Below are positions 8,002 through 16,380 of a stretch of 62,918 nucleotides of DNA, one piece after another. Source of the stretch: Mycobacterium colombiense (GTDB lineage: Bacteria; Actinomycetota; Actinomycetes; Mycobacteriales; Mycobacteriaceae); the NCBI RefSeq assembly GCF_001953985.1, contig NZ_MBEI01000081.1, forward strand, positions 1 through 62,918, given 5' to 3'. The position numbers and the translations under genes were made by a program. The notes beneath the pieces are model-generated. The model saw only the letters and a list, made by a program, of their open reading frames with translations. It did no database searches and had not been told where the DNA came from. Numbering within the stretch: position 1 is the stretch's first letter; each line of letters begins with the position of its first letter.

Positions 8002-8784
8002 GTGGTGTCAACGGCGACGAGCCTGTTAGGCGAGGAGCGGTTGGCTGGCTTCCTTGCGAGTCCGGTGGCGCTTTCGATGCTCTCCGGTAACACCGCCGCA
8101 GAAGGGACCGGGTTGATCGACATGGCCGACTCCGAAAATGGCCGCGATGGCACGACAGGGCCCGAGATTCCCGAGCCCGCAGCGCACGAAGAGACGGACG
8201 CGGAATTAACGGCGCGATTCGAACGCGACGCGATTCCCCTGCTGGACCAGCTTTACGGCGGCGCGCTGCGCATGACGCGCAACCCCGCCGACGCCGAGGA
8301 CCTGCTGCAAGAAACCATGGTGAAGGCCTACGCGGGATTCCGCTCGTTTCGGGCCGGCACCAATCTCAAGGCGTGGCTGTACCGGATCCTGACCAACACC
8401 TACATCAACAGCTACCGCAAGAAGCAGCGCCAACCCGCGGAGTATCCGACCGAGGAGATCACCGACTGGCAGCTGGCCGCCAACGCCGAGCATTCGTCCA
8501 CCGGGCTGCGATCGGCCGAGGTGGAGGCCCTGGAGGCACTGCCGGACTCGGAGATCAAAGAGGCGCTGGCGGCGTTGCCGGAGGAATTCCGGATGGCGGT
8601 CTATTACGCCGACGTCGAAGGCTTCCCGTACAAGGAAATCGCCGAGATCATGGATACGCCGATCGGAACGGTAATGTCACGGCTGCACCGCGGTCGACGG
8701 CAGCTGCGCGGCCTGTTGGCCGACGTTGCCAAGGAGCGCGGCTTCAACCGCGGTCAGCAGACGCACGAGGAGGTGTCGTCATGA
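8002..8784 (+). CDS. sigH: ECF RNA polymerase sigma factor SigH
   Basis: Regions 2 and 4 are complete: FERDAIPLLDQLYGGALRMT, DAEDLLQETMVKAYAGF and AWLYRILTNTYINSYRKKQR, then LPEEFRMAVYYADVEGFPYK and GTVMSRLHRGRRQL. SigH directs the response to oxidative (thiol) and heat stress, including thioredoxin genes, and is held by RshA. A GTG at 8002 has a strong ribosome site (GGAGGA at 7991-7996), giving 260 aa. The length known for M. tuberculosis (216 aa) corresponds more closely to the ATG at 8122 (MADSENGRDG), so the N-terminal 40 residues are uncertain. The stop overlaps the rshA start (ATGA). Confidence 0.9.
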   Translation: MVSTATSLLGEERLAGFLASPVALSMLSGNTAAEGTGLIDMADSENGRDGTTGPEIPEPAAHEETDAELTARFERDAIPLLDQLYGGALRMTRNPADAEDLLQETMVKAYAGFRSFRAGTNLKAWLYRILTNTYINSYRKKQRQPAEYPTEEITDWQLAANAEHSSTGLRSAEVEALEALPDSEIKEALAALPEEFRMAVYYADVEGFPYKEIAEIMDTPIGTVMSRLHRGRRQLRGLLADVAKERGFNRGQQTHEEVSS

Positions 8785-9095
8785 GCGAGCTCTCGGGCCA
8801 GGGCGGTGCCTCGCCCGACGCCTGCCCCAACGACGAGTCCCACGGCAGCGTCGGCTGCGCGGAGGTCATCCGCCAGGTCTGGCTGCTGCTCGACGGTGAA
8901 TGCGGCCCGGACACCCGCGAACAGCTGCGACGGCACCTCGAGGCATGCCCCGGCTGCTTCAAGCACTACGGGCTCGAAGAGCGCATCAAGGCGTTGATCG
9001 CCACCAAATGCAGGGGCGAGAAGGCCCCCGAGGGATTGCGCGAGCGGCTACGGCTCGAGATCCGGCGCACCACCATCATCCGGGGTACGCAGTAG
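8781..9095 (+). CDS. rshA: anti-sigma factor RshA (zinc, redox-sensing)
   Basis: A 104-residue ZAS-family anti-sigma factor. The motif RRHLEACPGC gives His-x3-Cys-x2-Cys, with more cysteines upstream (SPDAC, VGCAEV, DGEC) and one downstream (KCRGE). In mycobacteria RshA binds SigH 1:1 under reducing conditions and releases it on oxidation or on PknB phosphorylation. The ATGA overlap with sigH couples translation of the pair, as expected for a stoichiometric partner. Confidence 0.93.
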   Translation: MSELSGQGGASPDACPNDESHGSVGCAEVIRQVWLLLDGECGPDTREQLRRHLEACPGCFKHYGLEERIKALIATKCRGEKAPEGLRERLRLEIRRTTIIRGTQ

Positions 9096-9101
9096 CGTCC
9101 G

Positions 9102-9176
9102 TCAGGCGTTGGGACGCTTGCCGTGGTTGGCCTTGCTGTGCTTGCGGTCGCGCTTCTTCCGGCCTCGTTTGGCCAT
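9102..9176 (-). CDS. 50S ribosomal protein bL37 (24 aa)
   Basis: A 24-residue, highly basic peptide MAKRGRKKRDRKHSKANHGK followed by RPNA and a stop. I recognise it as bL37, the small actinobacterial/mycobacterial large-subunit protein found in cryo-EM structures of the ribosome. Upstream on the minus strand is GGAGGTTTTAC before CATC-ATG, a good ribosome site. It converges on rshA with a 6-nt gap. Too short for normal gene finders and easily missed. Confidence 0.9.
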   Translation of the reverse strand: MAKRGRKKRDRKHSKANHGKRPNA

Positions 9177-9412
9177 GATGTAAAACCTCCGTGATTGCTT
9201 GTCGAACGAGGCGCCCGGCGCCCGTCGGCTTGATGGCCATTCTCTCACGAGATGTCCTGTGCAGTGTCTTCGCCCTCGTCCGGACCACTCGGGGCACGTG
9301 GGCCGCGGCGCCGAGTGGTCCTGTGGTTCGATGTATCCGAGCCTGATGGGCCTGATAGAACCGTGATGACCAGCAGCCAGCCTGCGCGAAGGCCGAGACG
9401 AGTGGGGTGAAG

Positions 9413-9628
9413 ATGGCGGAGGATGTGCGTGCCGAGATCGTGGCCAGCGTGCTCGAAGTCGTAGTGAACGAGGGTGACCAGATTGGCAAAGGCGACATCG
9501 TGGTGCTGCTGGAGTCGATGAAGATGGAGATCCCCGTCCTGGCCGAAATCGGTGGCACCGTCAGCAAGGTCAGCGTGTCGGTGGGCGACGTCATTCAGGC
9601 GGGCGACCTCATCGCGGTGATCAGCTAG
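9413..9628 (+). CDS. biotin/lipoyl attachment protein (TB7.3-like)
   Basis: A 71-residue stand-alone biotinyl domain. The lysine in LLESMKMEIPV (Lys37) is the biotinylation site, in the strict MKM context. It matches mycobacterial TB7.3 (Rv3221c) in length and sequence. The role of this free biotinyl protein is unclear; it resembles the biotin-carrier end of acyl-CoA carboxylases. The start is the ATG at 9413; a GTG two codons upstream is possible. It lies 50 nt before pdtaS. Confidence 0.92.
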   Translation: MAEDVRAEIVASVLEVVVNEGDQIGKGDIVVLLESMKMEIPVLAEIGGTVSKVSVSVGDVIQAGDLIAVIS

Positions 9629-9678
9629 CCGTCGGGCCGTCTCGACCAGCAGCCGGGGAACGACCCGGGGAGTAAGCG

Positions 9679-11178
9679 ATGTCAACTCTCGGTGATCTGC
9701 TCGCCGAACACACGATGCTGCCGGGCAACGCGGTGGACCACCTGCACGCGGTGGTCGGGGAGTGGCAGCTGTTGGCGGACCTGTCGTTCGCCGACTACCT
9801 GATGTGGGTGCGCCGCGACGACGGCGTGCTGGTCTGTGTGGCGCAGTGCCGGCCCAACACGGCGCCCACGGCGCTGCAGACCGACGCGGTGGGCACCGCC
9901 GTCGGATCCGACCGGTTGGAGCTCGTCGCCGAGACGTTCGCGTCGGGCACCGCCAAGCGGAATGATGTTGCGGGGCCTGAAGATTCGTGGTTGCCCGGCA
10001 CCCACGTCGAGGCGTCGCCGGTGCGCTACGGCGGCAAGGTGGTGGCCGTGCTCACCCATCATCAGACCGCGCTGGCCGCCGACCGTGCGTCCGGTCAGCT
10101 GGAGATCGCCTACCGGGACTGCGCCACCGATCTGGTCCACATGCTGGCCGAGGGGACCTTTCCCGACGTGGGCGACGTGGTCATGTCGCGCTCGACCCCG
10201 CGGGCCGGCGATGGCTTCATCCGCCTCGACGTGCACGGCGTCGTCGACTACGCCAGTCCCAATGCGCTGTCCGCCTACCACCGGATGGGCCTGACCACCG
10301 AGCTGGAGGGGCACAACCTGATCGAGGTCACCCGACCGCTGATCTCCGACCCGTTCGAGGCGCAGGAAGTGGCCGAGCACGTGCGCGACCTGGTGGCCGG
10401 CGGGCGCAGCATGCGCATGGAGGTCGACGCCGGGGGAGCCACCGTGTTGCTGCGGACACTGCCGCTGATGGTCGACGGCGTCAGCGCCGGCGCGGCGGTG
10501 CTGATCCGCGACGTCACCGAGGTCAAGCGCCGCGACCGGGCCCTGATCTCCAAGGACGCCACCATCCGGGAGATCCACCACCGGGTGAAGAACAACCTGC
10601 AAACCGTGGCGGCGCTGTTGCGCCTGCAGGCCCGCCGGACCGTCAACGCGGAGGGGCGGGAGGCCCTCATCGAGTCGGTGCGCCGGGTGTCGTCGATCGC
10701 GCTGGTGCACGACGCGCTGTCGATGTCGGTGGACGAGCAGGTCAACCTCGACGAGGTGATCGACCGGATCCTGCCGATCATGAACGACGTGGCGTCGGTG
10801 GACCGGCCGATCCGCATCAACCGGGTCGGCGACCTGGGTGTGCTGGACTCCGACCGGGCCACCGCGCTGATCATGGTGATCACCGAACTGGTGCAGAACG
10901 CGATCGAACACGCCTTTGACCCGGCGGTAGCCGAAGGCTCGGTGACGATTCGCGCCGAACGCTCCGCGCGCTGGCTCGACGTGGTGGTGCACGACGACGG
11001 TCGCGGCCTGCCGGAAGGATTCAGCCTGGAGACCTCGGACAGCCTCGGTCTGCAGATCGTGCGGACCCTGGTGTCGGCCGAGCTGGACGGCACCCTGGGG
11101 ATGCGTCAGGCGCCGGTCACCGGCACCGATGTGGTGCTACGGGTGCCGATCGGCCGGCGAACCCGTTTGCTGCTGTAG
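9679..11178 (+). CDS. pdtaS: sensor histidine kinase PdtaS
   Basis: A 499-residue soluble kinase with no membrane segment. An N-terminal GAF-like domain (about 1-150) and a PAS domain (about 180-290) precede a HisKA_2 phosphoacceptor helix (REIHHRVKNNLQTVAALL, His300/His301). The HATPase_c domain has LVQNAIEHAFDP (N-box) and DDGRGLPEGF (G1). In mycobacteria PdtaS phosphorylates PdtaR, an ANTAR RNA-binding response regulator encoded elsewhere; it responds to copper and nitric oxide and acts with the Rip1 pathway. Its 3' end faces whiB1 across a hairpin. Confidence 0.93.
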   Translation: MSTLGDLLAEHTMLPGNAVDHLHAVVGEWQLLADLSFADYLMWVRRDDGVLVCVAQCRPNTAPTALQTDAVGTAVGSDRLELVAETFASGTAKRNDVAGPEDSWLPGTHVEASPVRYGGKVVAVLTHHQTALAADRASGQLEIAYRDCATDLVHMLAEGTFPDVGDVVMSRSTPRAGDGFIRLDVHGVVDYASPNALSAYHRMGLTTELEGHNLIEVTRPLISDPFEAQEVAEHVRDLVAGGRSMRMEVDAGGATVLLRTLPLMVDGVSAGAAVLIRDVTEVKRRDRALISKDATIREIHHRVKNNLQTVAALLRLQARRTVNAEGREALIESVRRVSSIALVHDALSMSVDEQVNLDEVIDRILPIMNDVASVDRPIRINRVGDLGVLDSDRATALIMVITELVQNAIEHAFDPAVAEGSVTIRAERSARWLDVVVHDDGRGLPEGFSLETSDSLGLQIVRTLVSAELDGTLGMRQAPVTGTDVVLRVPIGRRTRLLL

Positions 11179-11208
11179 GCGCGTGCCGTGCTGAACCCAC
11201 ACGCAAAA

Positions 11209-11238
11209 GTGCGACCCCGACTTTCGTCGAGGCCGCAC
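11209..11238. terminator. hairpin terminator between convergent pdtaS and whiB1
   Basis: Arms GTGCGACCCCGAC and GTCGAGGCCGCAC pair at 11 of 13 positions around a TTTC loop. It lies exactly between the two convergent stops. No long T-run follows on either side, as is usual in mycobacteria. Confidence 0.7.
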
Positions 11239-11255
11239 TGTCTGCGTTATGCGGG

Positions 11256-11510
11256 TTATACCCCGCTGCGGGCCTTCGTCCGGGCGTTGCGACGCTTCAG
11301 GGCACGCCGCTCGTCTTCGCTCATGCCGCCCCAGACGCCCGAGTCCTGGCCCGTGTTCAGGGCCCAACCAAGGCACTCTGTGGTCACCGGGCACCGATTA
11401 CAGACCAGTTTCGCGTCAGCGATCTGCGCGAGAGCCGGTCCGCTGTTCCCTACCGGGAAGAACAGCTCCGGGTCTTCGTCACGACAGACCGCCTTGTGGC
11501 GCCAATCCAT
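11256..11510 (-). CDS. whiB1: WhiB1, [4Fe-4S] NO-responsive transcription factor
   Basis: An 84-residue Wbl protein. The cluster ligands Cys9, Cys37, Cys40 and Cys46 are all present (AVC, LVCNRCPVTTEC). The GVWGG turn and a basic C-terminal DNA-binding tail (RRALKRRNARTKARSGV) follow. WhiB1 is essential in M. tuberculosis; its cluster reacts with nitric oxide, and the holo-form binds SigA region 4. A leader of more than 100 nt with Crp-like sites lies upstream. Confidence 0.95.
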   Translation of the reverse strand: MDWRHKAVCRDEDPELFFPVGNSGPALAQIADAKLVCNRCPVTTECLGWALNTGQDSGVWGGMSEDERRALKRRNARTKARSGV

Positions 11511-11659
11511 AAGTCTTTACTCCTCACTAAGTGCGCAGCAAAGCGCACGGCCATTTTCTCCGGCTGTTAAACGCGTGCAGATGAAAAGGAGTCCGCACCC
11601 CTACGTAGTTTCTGCATGCAACCTTTTGATCGTTTCACAGGCACAACAGATGTCAATAG

Positions 11660-11687
11660 CGTGAGTTCGCTCGTGGGCTATCTCACT
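11660..11687 (-). promoter_or_regulatory. two overlapping Crp-like sites upstream of whiB1
   Basis: On the plus strand CGTGA-GTTCGC-TCGTG (11660-11675) and CGTGG-GCTATC-TCACT (11672-11687) both fit the TGTGA-N6-TCACA pattern. The whiB1 promoter of M. tuberculosis is known to carry two Crp (Rv3676) sites, CRP1 and CRP2, controlled by cAMP. The arrangement is conserved here. Confidence 0.7.
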
Positions 11688-11791
11688 TTGATCATCTCGT
11701 AGCCAAGCCCTTACTCCGTTGTACTACACTCCACGGGCTGCCTCCCGAAATGTTTTCCCGCCGCGGGCTCGCAACGCATCATTACCGCAGG

Positions 11792-12757
11792 TCAGCGCCA
11801 TTTCTGCTGAGGGGGAGCGACCACCTCGAGCGCGTCCGGGACCGCCCGGAACGTCATGGTTTCGCGCACGCCGAGGTAATCGCCGTCGAACTGGCAGGCG
11901 ACGGCGCCTCCGGTGGAGGTAACTCGGACGCACGGCAGGTCGTCCTCGGTGATGAGGTGCTTGAAGTTGAACGTGGGCCGTTTGGCGAACATCTGCCGCA
12001 CGATCCGCAGGGTGGGGATCGGCTTCATGGTGGTGGGCGCGAACACGCCTAGGCCCGACTCGAAGCTGCAGCCGGGGTTGGTCCACACCGGCCGTTCGTT
12101 GGCGAAAGTCCACGGGCTGGAGTTCGACACGAACGCGAAGCTGACCCCGCTGATGGGTTCGCGACCAGGAAGTTCGAGCGTCAGCATCGGCTCACGGCGG
12201 GTGTAGGCCCAGACGGCGGGCACCGACGCGCGGATGTAGCGCCACGCCGAAACTTTGCCGCCCTTGTCGCGTTCGGCCTCGACCGCGGCCACCACCTCGG
12301 CGTCGACGCCCATGCCGGTGTTGAAGACGGCCCAGCGCTCGCCGCAGTCGATCAGCCCGATCCGCCGCCAGGTGCGGCGCCGCTGGTAGTCGTCGAGCAA
12401 CTGGATGAGCTGGTTGGTGGCCGCGACCGGATCCGCGGAGATGCCCAACGACCGCGCCAGCACGTTCGCCGAGCCGCCGGGCACCACGGCCACCGCCGGT
12501 ACCGGGCCGCTCGGCAGCGGTCCCGGCCGGCCGAGCAGGCCGTTGACCACCCCGCTCACCGTGCCGTCGCCGCCGTGCACCACCACCAGATCGATACCGT
12601 CAGCGACGGCCTTCTCCGCCAGCTCGGTGCCATGACCGCGGTGGTTGGTGTGTTCGACGGTGAGCTGCAGGCGGCTTTTGAGCGCGTGGGCGAGTAGGTC
12701 GCGACCGGCAGGCGTGGTGGAAGTGGCTGTGGGGTTGACGATCAGCACGGCCCGCAT
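11792..12757 (-). CDS. diacylglycerol kinase-family lipid kinase
   Basis: A 321-residue DAGK-catalytic-domain protein. It starts MRAVLIVNPTAT, carries the nucleotide loop VVHGGDGTVSG (about residue 62) and VVPGGSANVLARSLG (about 90). Similar proteins phosphorylate diacylglycerol, sphingosine or related lipids using ATP. Equivalent by position and length to Rv3218. The lipid substrate is not predictable. Monocistronic, divergent from the membrane protein gene at 12844. Confidence 0.85.
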   Translation of the reverse strand: MRAVLIVNPTATSTTPAGRDLLAHALKSRLQLTVEHTNHRGHGTELAEKAVADGIDLVVVHGGDGTVSGVVNGLLGRPGPLPSGPVPAVAVVPGGSANVLARSLGISADPVAATNQLIQLLDDYQRRRTWRRIGLIDCGERWAVFNTGMGVDAEVVAAVEAERDKGGKVSAWRYIRASVPAVWAYTRREPMLTLELPGREPISGVSFAFVSNSSPWTFANERPVWTNPGCSFESGLGVFAPTTMKPIPTLRIVRQMFAKRPTFNFKHLITEDDLPCVRVTSTGGAVACQFDGDYLGVRETMTFRAVPDALEVVAPPQQKWR

Positions 12758-12843
12758 GAGGCACGAGCTTATGCGGGCCGCCTAAGGCCATGCTGTGGGG
12801 GAACCGCCGGGGGCGGGGCGGCCGCCCTGGCTACGCTGACGCT

Positions 12844-13275
12844 GTGACACCGCCAGCCGCCCCGACCGCCGTCCGCCGCGCCGGTCTGATCGTTGTGCTG
12901 CAGGGGATTGCGGCGCTGATCGTGGCGGCGGTGTTGGTGGTCCGAGGCATCGCCGGAGCCGATCAGCAGGTGGCCAACGGCCTGGCGACCGCAGGTTGGT
13001 TCGTCGTCGTCGGCGCCGGGGTGATCGCCGCCGGGCGCGCGCTGATCCTCGGCAAGCGCTGGGGCCGCGGGCTCGCCGTCATCACCCAGCTGCTGTTGCT
13101 GCCGGTGGCCTGGTACCTCGCGGTCGGATCGCATCGGCCGGGCTTCGGGATTCCGGCGGGCGCGGTGGCGCTGATTGTGCTCGGATTGCTGTTCAGTCCC
13201 GCCGCGGTGCGCTGGGCCGCCGGCGATCAGGGCGATTCCGCCAGGCCCGCCAACGGCGCGCCGGACAGCCGGTAG
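12844..13275 (+). CDS. four-helix integral membrane protein (Rv3217c-like)
   Basis: A 143-residue protein made almost wholly of hydrophobic helices: IVVLQGIAALIVAAVLVV, GWFVVVGAGVIAAG, GLAVITQLLLLPVAWYLAV and AGAVALIVLGLLF. No enzymatic motif. The GTG at 12844 gives the same length as the M. tuberculosis equivalent; an upstream ATG at 12790 would add a charged, Gly/Arg-rich non-conserved extension. The last 49 nt overlap the end of the convergent acetyltransferase gene. Function unknown. Confidence 0.8.
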   Translation: MTPPAAPTAVRRAGLIVVLQGIAALIVAAVLVVRGIAGADQQVANGLATAGWFVVVGAGVIAAGRALILGKRWGRGLAVITQLLLLPVAWYLAVGSHRPGFGIPAGAVALIVLGLLFSPAAVRWAAGDQGDSARPANGAPDSR

Positions 13276-13709
13276 GTCGTCCATTCGTTCTGCGGCTCAC
13301 CGCCGATGCCGTCGTAGAGCGTGATGGCGTCCGCGTTCCAGTTCAGCACCGCCCACGACAGCCGGGTGTAGCCGCGCTGCAGGCATTCGGACGCCAGCGC
13401 GGCCATCAGCGCCCGGGCCAGCCCGCGCCGGCGGAACTGTGGACGCACGAATAGGTCTTCCAGGTAGATGCCCGCCACACCGTCCCAGGTGGAGAAGTTG
13501 ACGAACCACAGTGCCATCGCCGCGATCTCGCCGTCCACCTCGGCGACGTGCCCGTACACCGTCGGCACATCGCCGAAAAGGGCTGCCGCGATTTGCTTTT
13601 CGCTCACCGTGCACTGATCGGCGGCGTGCTCGAATTCGGCCAGCGCGTAGATCATTTCGGTGATCGCGGTGGCGTCCTGCGGCGCGGCGCGACGAATGTG
13701 CCGGCTCAT
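13227..13709 (-). CDS. GNAT-family N-acetyltransferase
   Basis: A 160-residue GNAT protein of the diamine/spermidine N-acetyltransferase-like type. It shows AAPQDATAITEMIYALAEFE at the start and YLEDLFVRPQFRRRGLARAL, the acetyl-CoA pyrophosphate loop (R-R-x-G-x-A). WAVLNWNADAITLYDGIG near the end is typical of this branch. Rv3216 equivalent. Its ATG overlaps the entC stop by 4 nt, so it belongs to the gpm2-entC operon. Substrate unknown. Confidence 0.85.
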   Translation of the reverse strand: MSRHIRRAAPQDATAITEMIYALAEFEHAADQCTVSEKQIAAALFGDVPTVYGHVAEVDGEIAAMALWFVNFSTWDGVAGIYLEDLFVRPQFRRRGLARALMAALASECLQRGYTRLSWAVLNWNADAITLYDGIGGEPQNEWTTYRLSGAPLAGLAESP

Positions 13710-14860
13710 TGCTCTACTCCCAGGGCGTTGAGGATCGTGCCGAATTTCGTTGTCGTTTCGGCGACTTCCTCGTCGGGGTCGGACTCGGCGACGATGCCAC
13801 CGCCGGCCCGCGCCAGCGCGCCGCGCCGGTCGGCCGACAGCTGCGCGCAGCGCAGCGACACCACCCAGCGCCCGTCGCCGCGGGCGTCGCACCAGCCCAC
13901 CGCGCCGGCGTAGAACCCCCGGTCGCCTTCCAGTTCGGTGATCAGCCCCATCGCGGCCTTGGTCGGAACCCCGCCGACCGCCGGGGTGGGATGCAGCGCC
14001 AGCGCCAAATCTATTGCGGTGCTTGATGTATCACGCAGGCGGCCGGTGATCGGCGTGACCAGATGCCAGACGGTGGCGGTGCTGCTCAGCTGCGGTTCGG
14101 CGGCGATGGACAAGTCGTCGCACAGCGGCTCCAGGGCGGCCCTGATGGTCTCGATGACCAGCCGGTGCTCGTGCCGGTTCTTGGCCGAGGCCGCCAGCCC
14201 GGCGCCGTTCGCGGCGTCGGTCCGCGGGTCGGCGGCGCGCGGCGCCGAGCCGGCGAACGGCCGGCACTCCACGCGGTCGTCGCTGCGCGCCACCAGAAGC
14301 TCGGGACTGGCGCCGACCAGTGCGGTACCCGCGTACTCGTCGCCGGCGGCGGTCAGGTCGACGAGGTAGCCGTAGGCCGTCGGGTCCGCCGCGATGAGCC
14401 GGTGCAGGATCACGCGCGCATCCAGCGGGGCCTCGGCGACCAGCCGCAGCGCGCGGGCCAGCACCACCTTGTCCAGCGGGTTGTCGGTCGCGGCGAGCTG
14501 CTCGCACGCCCGGCGGATCCGGTCCCGGTAGTTCGCCGGCGCCGGTACAGCTTCGGCCACCCGCACCGGCGGCAGCCTGTCGGCCGGCCAGTCCGGCGGC
14601 CCATCCGTGGCGTTCACCGCCTCCGGTGTCAGCAACGCGGCCGGCCTGGTGACGTCAAAAGGCAACGCGCCCAATACAATCGGCGCCTCCCCGGACCGCA
14701 ATGCGGCCTGTGCGGCGCCCACGTCGTCGTAGCGGCGCCGCACCCCGTCGGCAATCAGGGTTCCGGTCGGCCCGCACAGCGCGAACGGCGGTTCGCGATG
14801 TAGATGCTCGAGTCCTTCTCGCGCCGCTGCGCGGCGCGCATCGTCGTCTTCGCGGCTCAC
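13706..14860 (-). CDS. entC: isochorismate synthase (EntC/MenF family)
   Basis: A 384-residue chorismate-binding enzyme. Conserved stretches are LDKVVLARALRL, TALVGASPELLVAR, the active-site segment HPTPAVGGVPTKAA and FYAGAVGWCD. It converts chorismate to isochorismate, feeding menaquinone or siderophore-related metabolism; M. tuberculosis names it EntC (Rv3215), though mycobactin salicylate is made by MbtI. The start is a GTG at 14860 overlapping the gpm2 stop (GTGA). The longer open frame to 15193 is an out-of-frame shadow of gpm2. Confidence 0.9.
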   Translation of the reverse strand: MSREDDDARRAAAREGLEHLHREPPFALCGPTGTLIADGVRRRYDDVGAAQAALRSGEAPIVLGALPFDVTRPAALLTPEAVNATDGPPDWPADRLPPVRVAEAVPAPANYRDRIRRACEQLAATDNPLDKVVLARALRLVAEAPLDARVILHRLIAADPTAYGYLVDLTAAGDEYAGTALVGASPELLVARSDDRVECRPFAGSAPRAADPRTDAANGAGLAASAKNRHEHRLVIETIRAALEPLCDDLSIAAEPQLSSTATVWHLVTPITGRLRDTSSTAIDLALALHPTPAVGGVPTKAAMGLITELEGDRGFYAGAVGWCDARGDGRWVVSLRCAQLSADRRGALARAGGGIVAESDPDEEVAETTTKFGTILNALGVEQ

Positions 14861-15447
14861 TGACCGGTCAATCCGAGCGCCCGCAGCTGCCGCACCCCGT
14901 GCTCGAATCCGCAGACCGCGATCGACGCGGTGATCATGGCGAACCGGCTGCCCTCGACCAGCGGCAGCTCGACCCAGCGCGTGATGACCGCGCGGGAGAA
15001 GTGGCCGTGGCTGACGAAGACCACGTCGCGCGACTCCATGTGCTGCAGCGCCGTCGCGACCGCCGCGTCGGCGCGTTCGCTGACCTCGGCGACGGTCTCG
15101 CCGCCCGGGCAGCCGTGCGTCCACACCAGCCAATCGGGCACCGTCTCCTGGATCTGCTCGGTGGTCAGGCCCTCGTAGGAGCCGTAGTCCCACTCCGCCA
15201 GCAGCTCGGACACCTCGTCCACGGACAGCCCGGCCAGCTCCGCGGTGGTCAGGGAACGCTGCCGCGGGCTGCTGATCACCAGCGGGTCAACGAGTTTGAG
15301 TTCACCGAGCACCCCGCCGGCCAGCTTGGCCTGCGTTCGGCCGGCCTCGGTCAGCTCGACCTCGGTGCGGCCGGTGTGCCGGCCCGATTTCGACCACTCG
15401 GTCTCGCCGTGGCGCAGCAGCACCAGACGGTGATTGTGCAAGCCCAT
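14857..15447 (-). CDS. gpm2: histidine phosphatase family protein (Gpm2/Rv3214-like acid phosphatase)
   Basis: A 196-residue histidine phosphatase. The catalytic RHG is in LVLLRHGETEWS (His about 12). Arg is in SSPRQRSLTTAEL, Glu in WDYGSYEGLT and the second His in VFVSHGHFSRAV. M. tuberculosis Rv3214 was named gpm2, but biochemical work showed a broad acid phosphatase rather than a mutase. First gene of an operon with entC and the GNAT gene. Confidence 0.9.
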   Translation of the reverse strand: MGLHNHRLVLLRHGETEWSKSGRHTGRTEVELTEAGRTQAKLAGGVLGELKLVDPLVISSPRQRSLTTAELAGLSVDEVSELLAEWDYGSYEGLTTEQIQETVPDWLVWTHGCPGGETVAEVSERADAAVATALQHMESRDVVFVSHGHFSRAVITRWVELPLVEGSRFAMITASIAVCGFEHGVRQLRALGLTGQ

Positions 15448-15579
15448 ATCGACTGATTCTGCCGGACGACTCGCGGTGGTTGCTCAGGCCGAAGCGCACG
15501 GCGGGCGAACATGCCAGGATGGCACTGTAAACCGCACGCGACGATGCAGTGGGGAGGCAGCGATGAGGTGGCGGCGCCA

Positions 15580-16380
15580 GTGAGTAAGACACGGGTATTG
15601 GCGGTGGCCAACCAAAAGGGCGGTGTCGCCAAGACGACCACGGTCGCGTCGCTGGGGGCGGCGTTGGTGGACGAGAACAAACAGGTGCTGCTGGTCGACC
15701 TCGATCCGCAGGGCTGCCTGACCTTCTCGCTGGGCCAAGACCCCGACAAGCTACCGGTGTCCGTGCACGAGGTGCTGCTCGGCGAGGTCGAGCCCAACGC
15801 CGCGCTGGTCGAGACGGCCGAGGGAATGACGCTGCTGCCGGCCAACATTGACCTGGCCGGCGCCGAGGCGATGCTGCTGATGCGGGCCGGGCGCGAATAC
15901 GCGCTCAAGCGCGCCCTGGCCAAGCTCGGCGATCAGTTCGACGTGGTGATCATCGACTGCCCGCCGTCGCTGGGTGTGCTCACCCTCAACGGGCTGACGG
16001 CCGCCGACGAGGTCATCGTGCCGTTGCAGTGCGAGACGCTCGCGCATCGCGGGGTCGGCCAATTCCTGCGCACGGTCGCCGATGTCCAGCAGATCACCAA
16101 CCCGGAGTTGCGCATGCTCGGCGCCCTGCCGACGCTGTACGACTCGCGGACCACCCACACCCGCGACGTCCTGCTCGACGTCGCCGACCGGTACAACCTG
16201 CCGGTGCTGGCCCCGCCGATCCCGCGGACCGTGCGATTCGCCGAGGCCAGCGCCTCGGGCTCGTCGGTGATGGCCGGTCGCAAGAACAAGGGCGCGGTGG
16301 CCTACGGCGATCTGGCGGCGGCGCTGCTCAAGCACTGGAAGAGCGGCAAGCCGCTGCCGACGTTCGCCGTCGAGGTTTAG
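15580..16380 (+). CDS. ParA/Soj-like ATPase (Rv3213c-like)
   Basis: A 266-residue deviant-Walker ATPase. VLAVANQKGGVAKTTT holds the deviant Walker A; VLLVDLDPQG and VIIDCPPSLG complete the site. No parB gene is adjacent, so it is an orphan ParA, not the chromosome-partition copy near the origin. The GTG at 15580 gives the length I know for the M. tuberculosis protein. A GTG at 15568, better spaced from the GGGGAGG site, would add four residues. A tandem repeat begins at the stop codon. Confidence 0.87.
   Translation: MSKTRVLAVANQKGGVAKTTTVASLGAALVDENKQVLLVDLDPQGCLTFSLGQDPDKLPVSVHEVLLGEVEPNAALVETAEGMTLLPANIDLAGAEAMLLMRAGREYALKRALAKLGDQFDVVIIDCPPSLGVLTLNGLTAADEVIVPLQCETLAHRGVGQFLRTVADVQQITNPELRMLGALPTLYDSRTTHTRDVLLDVADRYNLPVLAPPIPRTVRFAEASASGSSVMAGRKNKGAVAYGDLAAALLKHWKSGKPLPTFAVEV

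Noticed and set aside
14861..15193. N-terminal extension of entC
   Set aside because: The added sequence is an off-frame reading of gpm2 and Arg/Gly-rich; the GTG at 14860 overlaps the gpm2 stop in the usual way.
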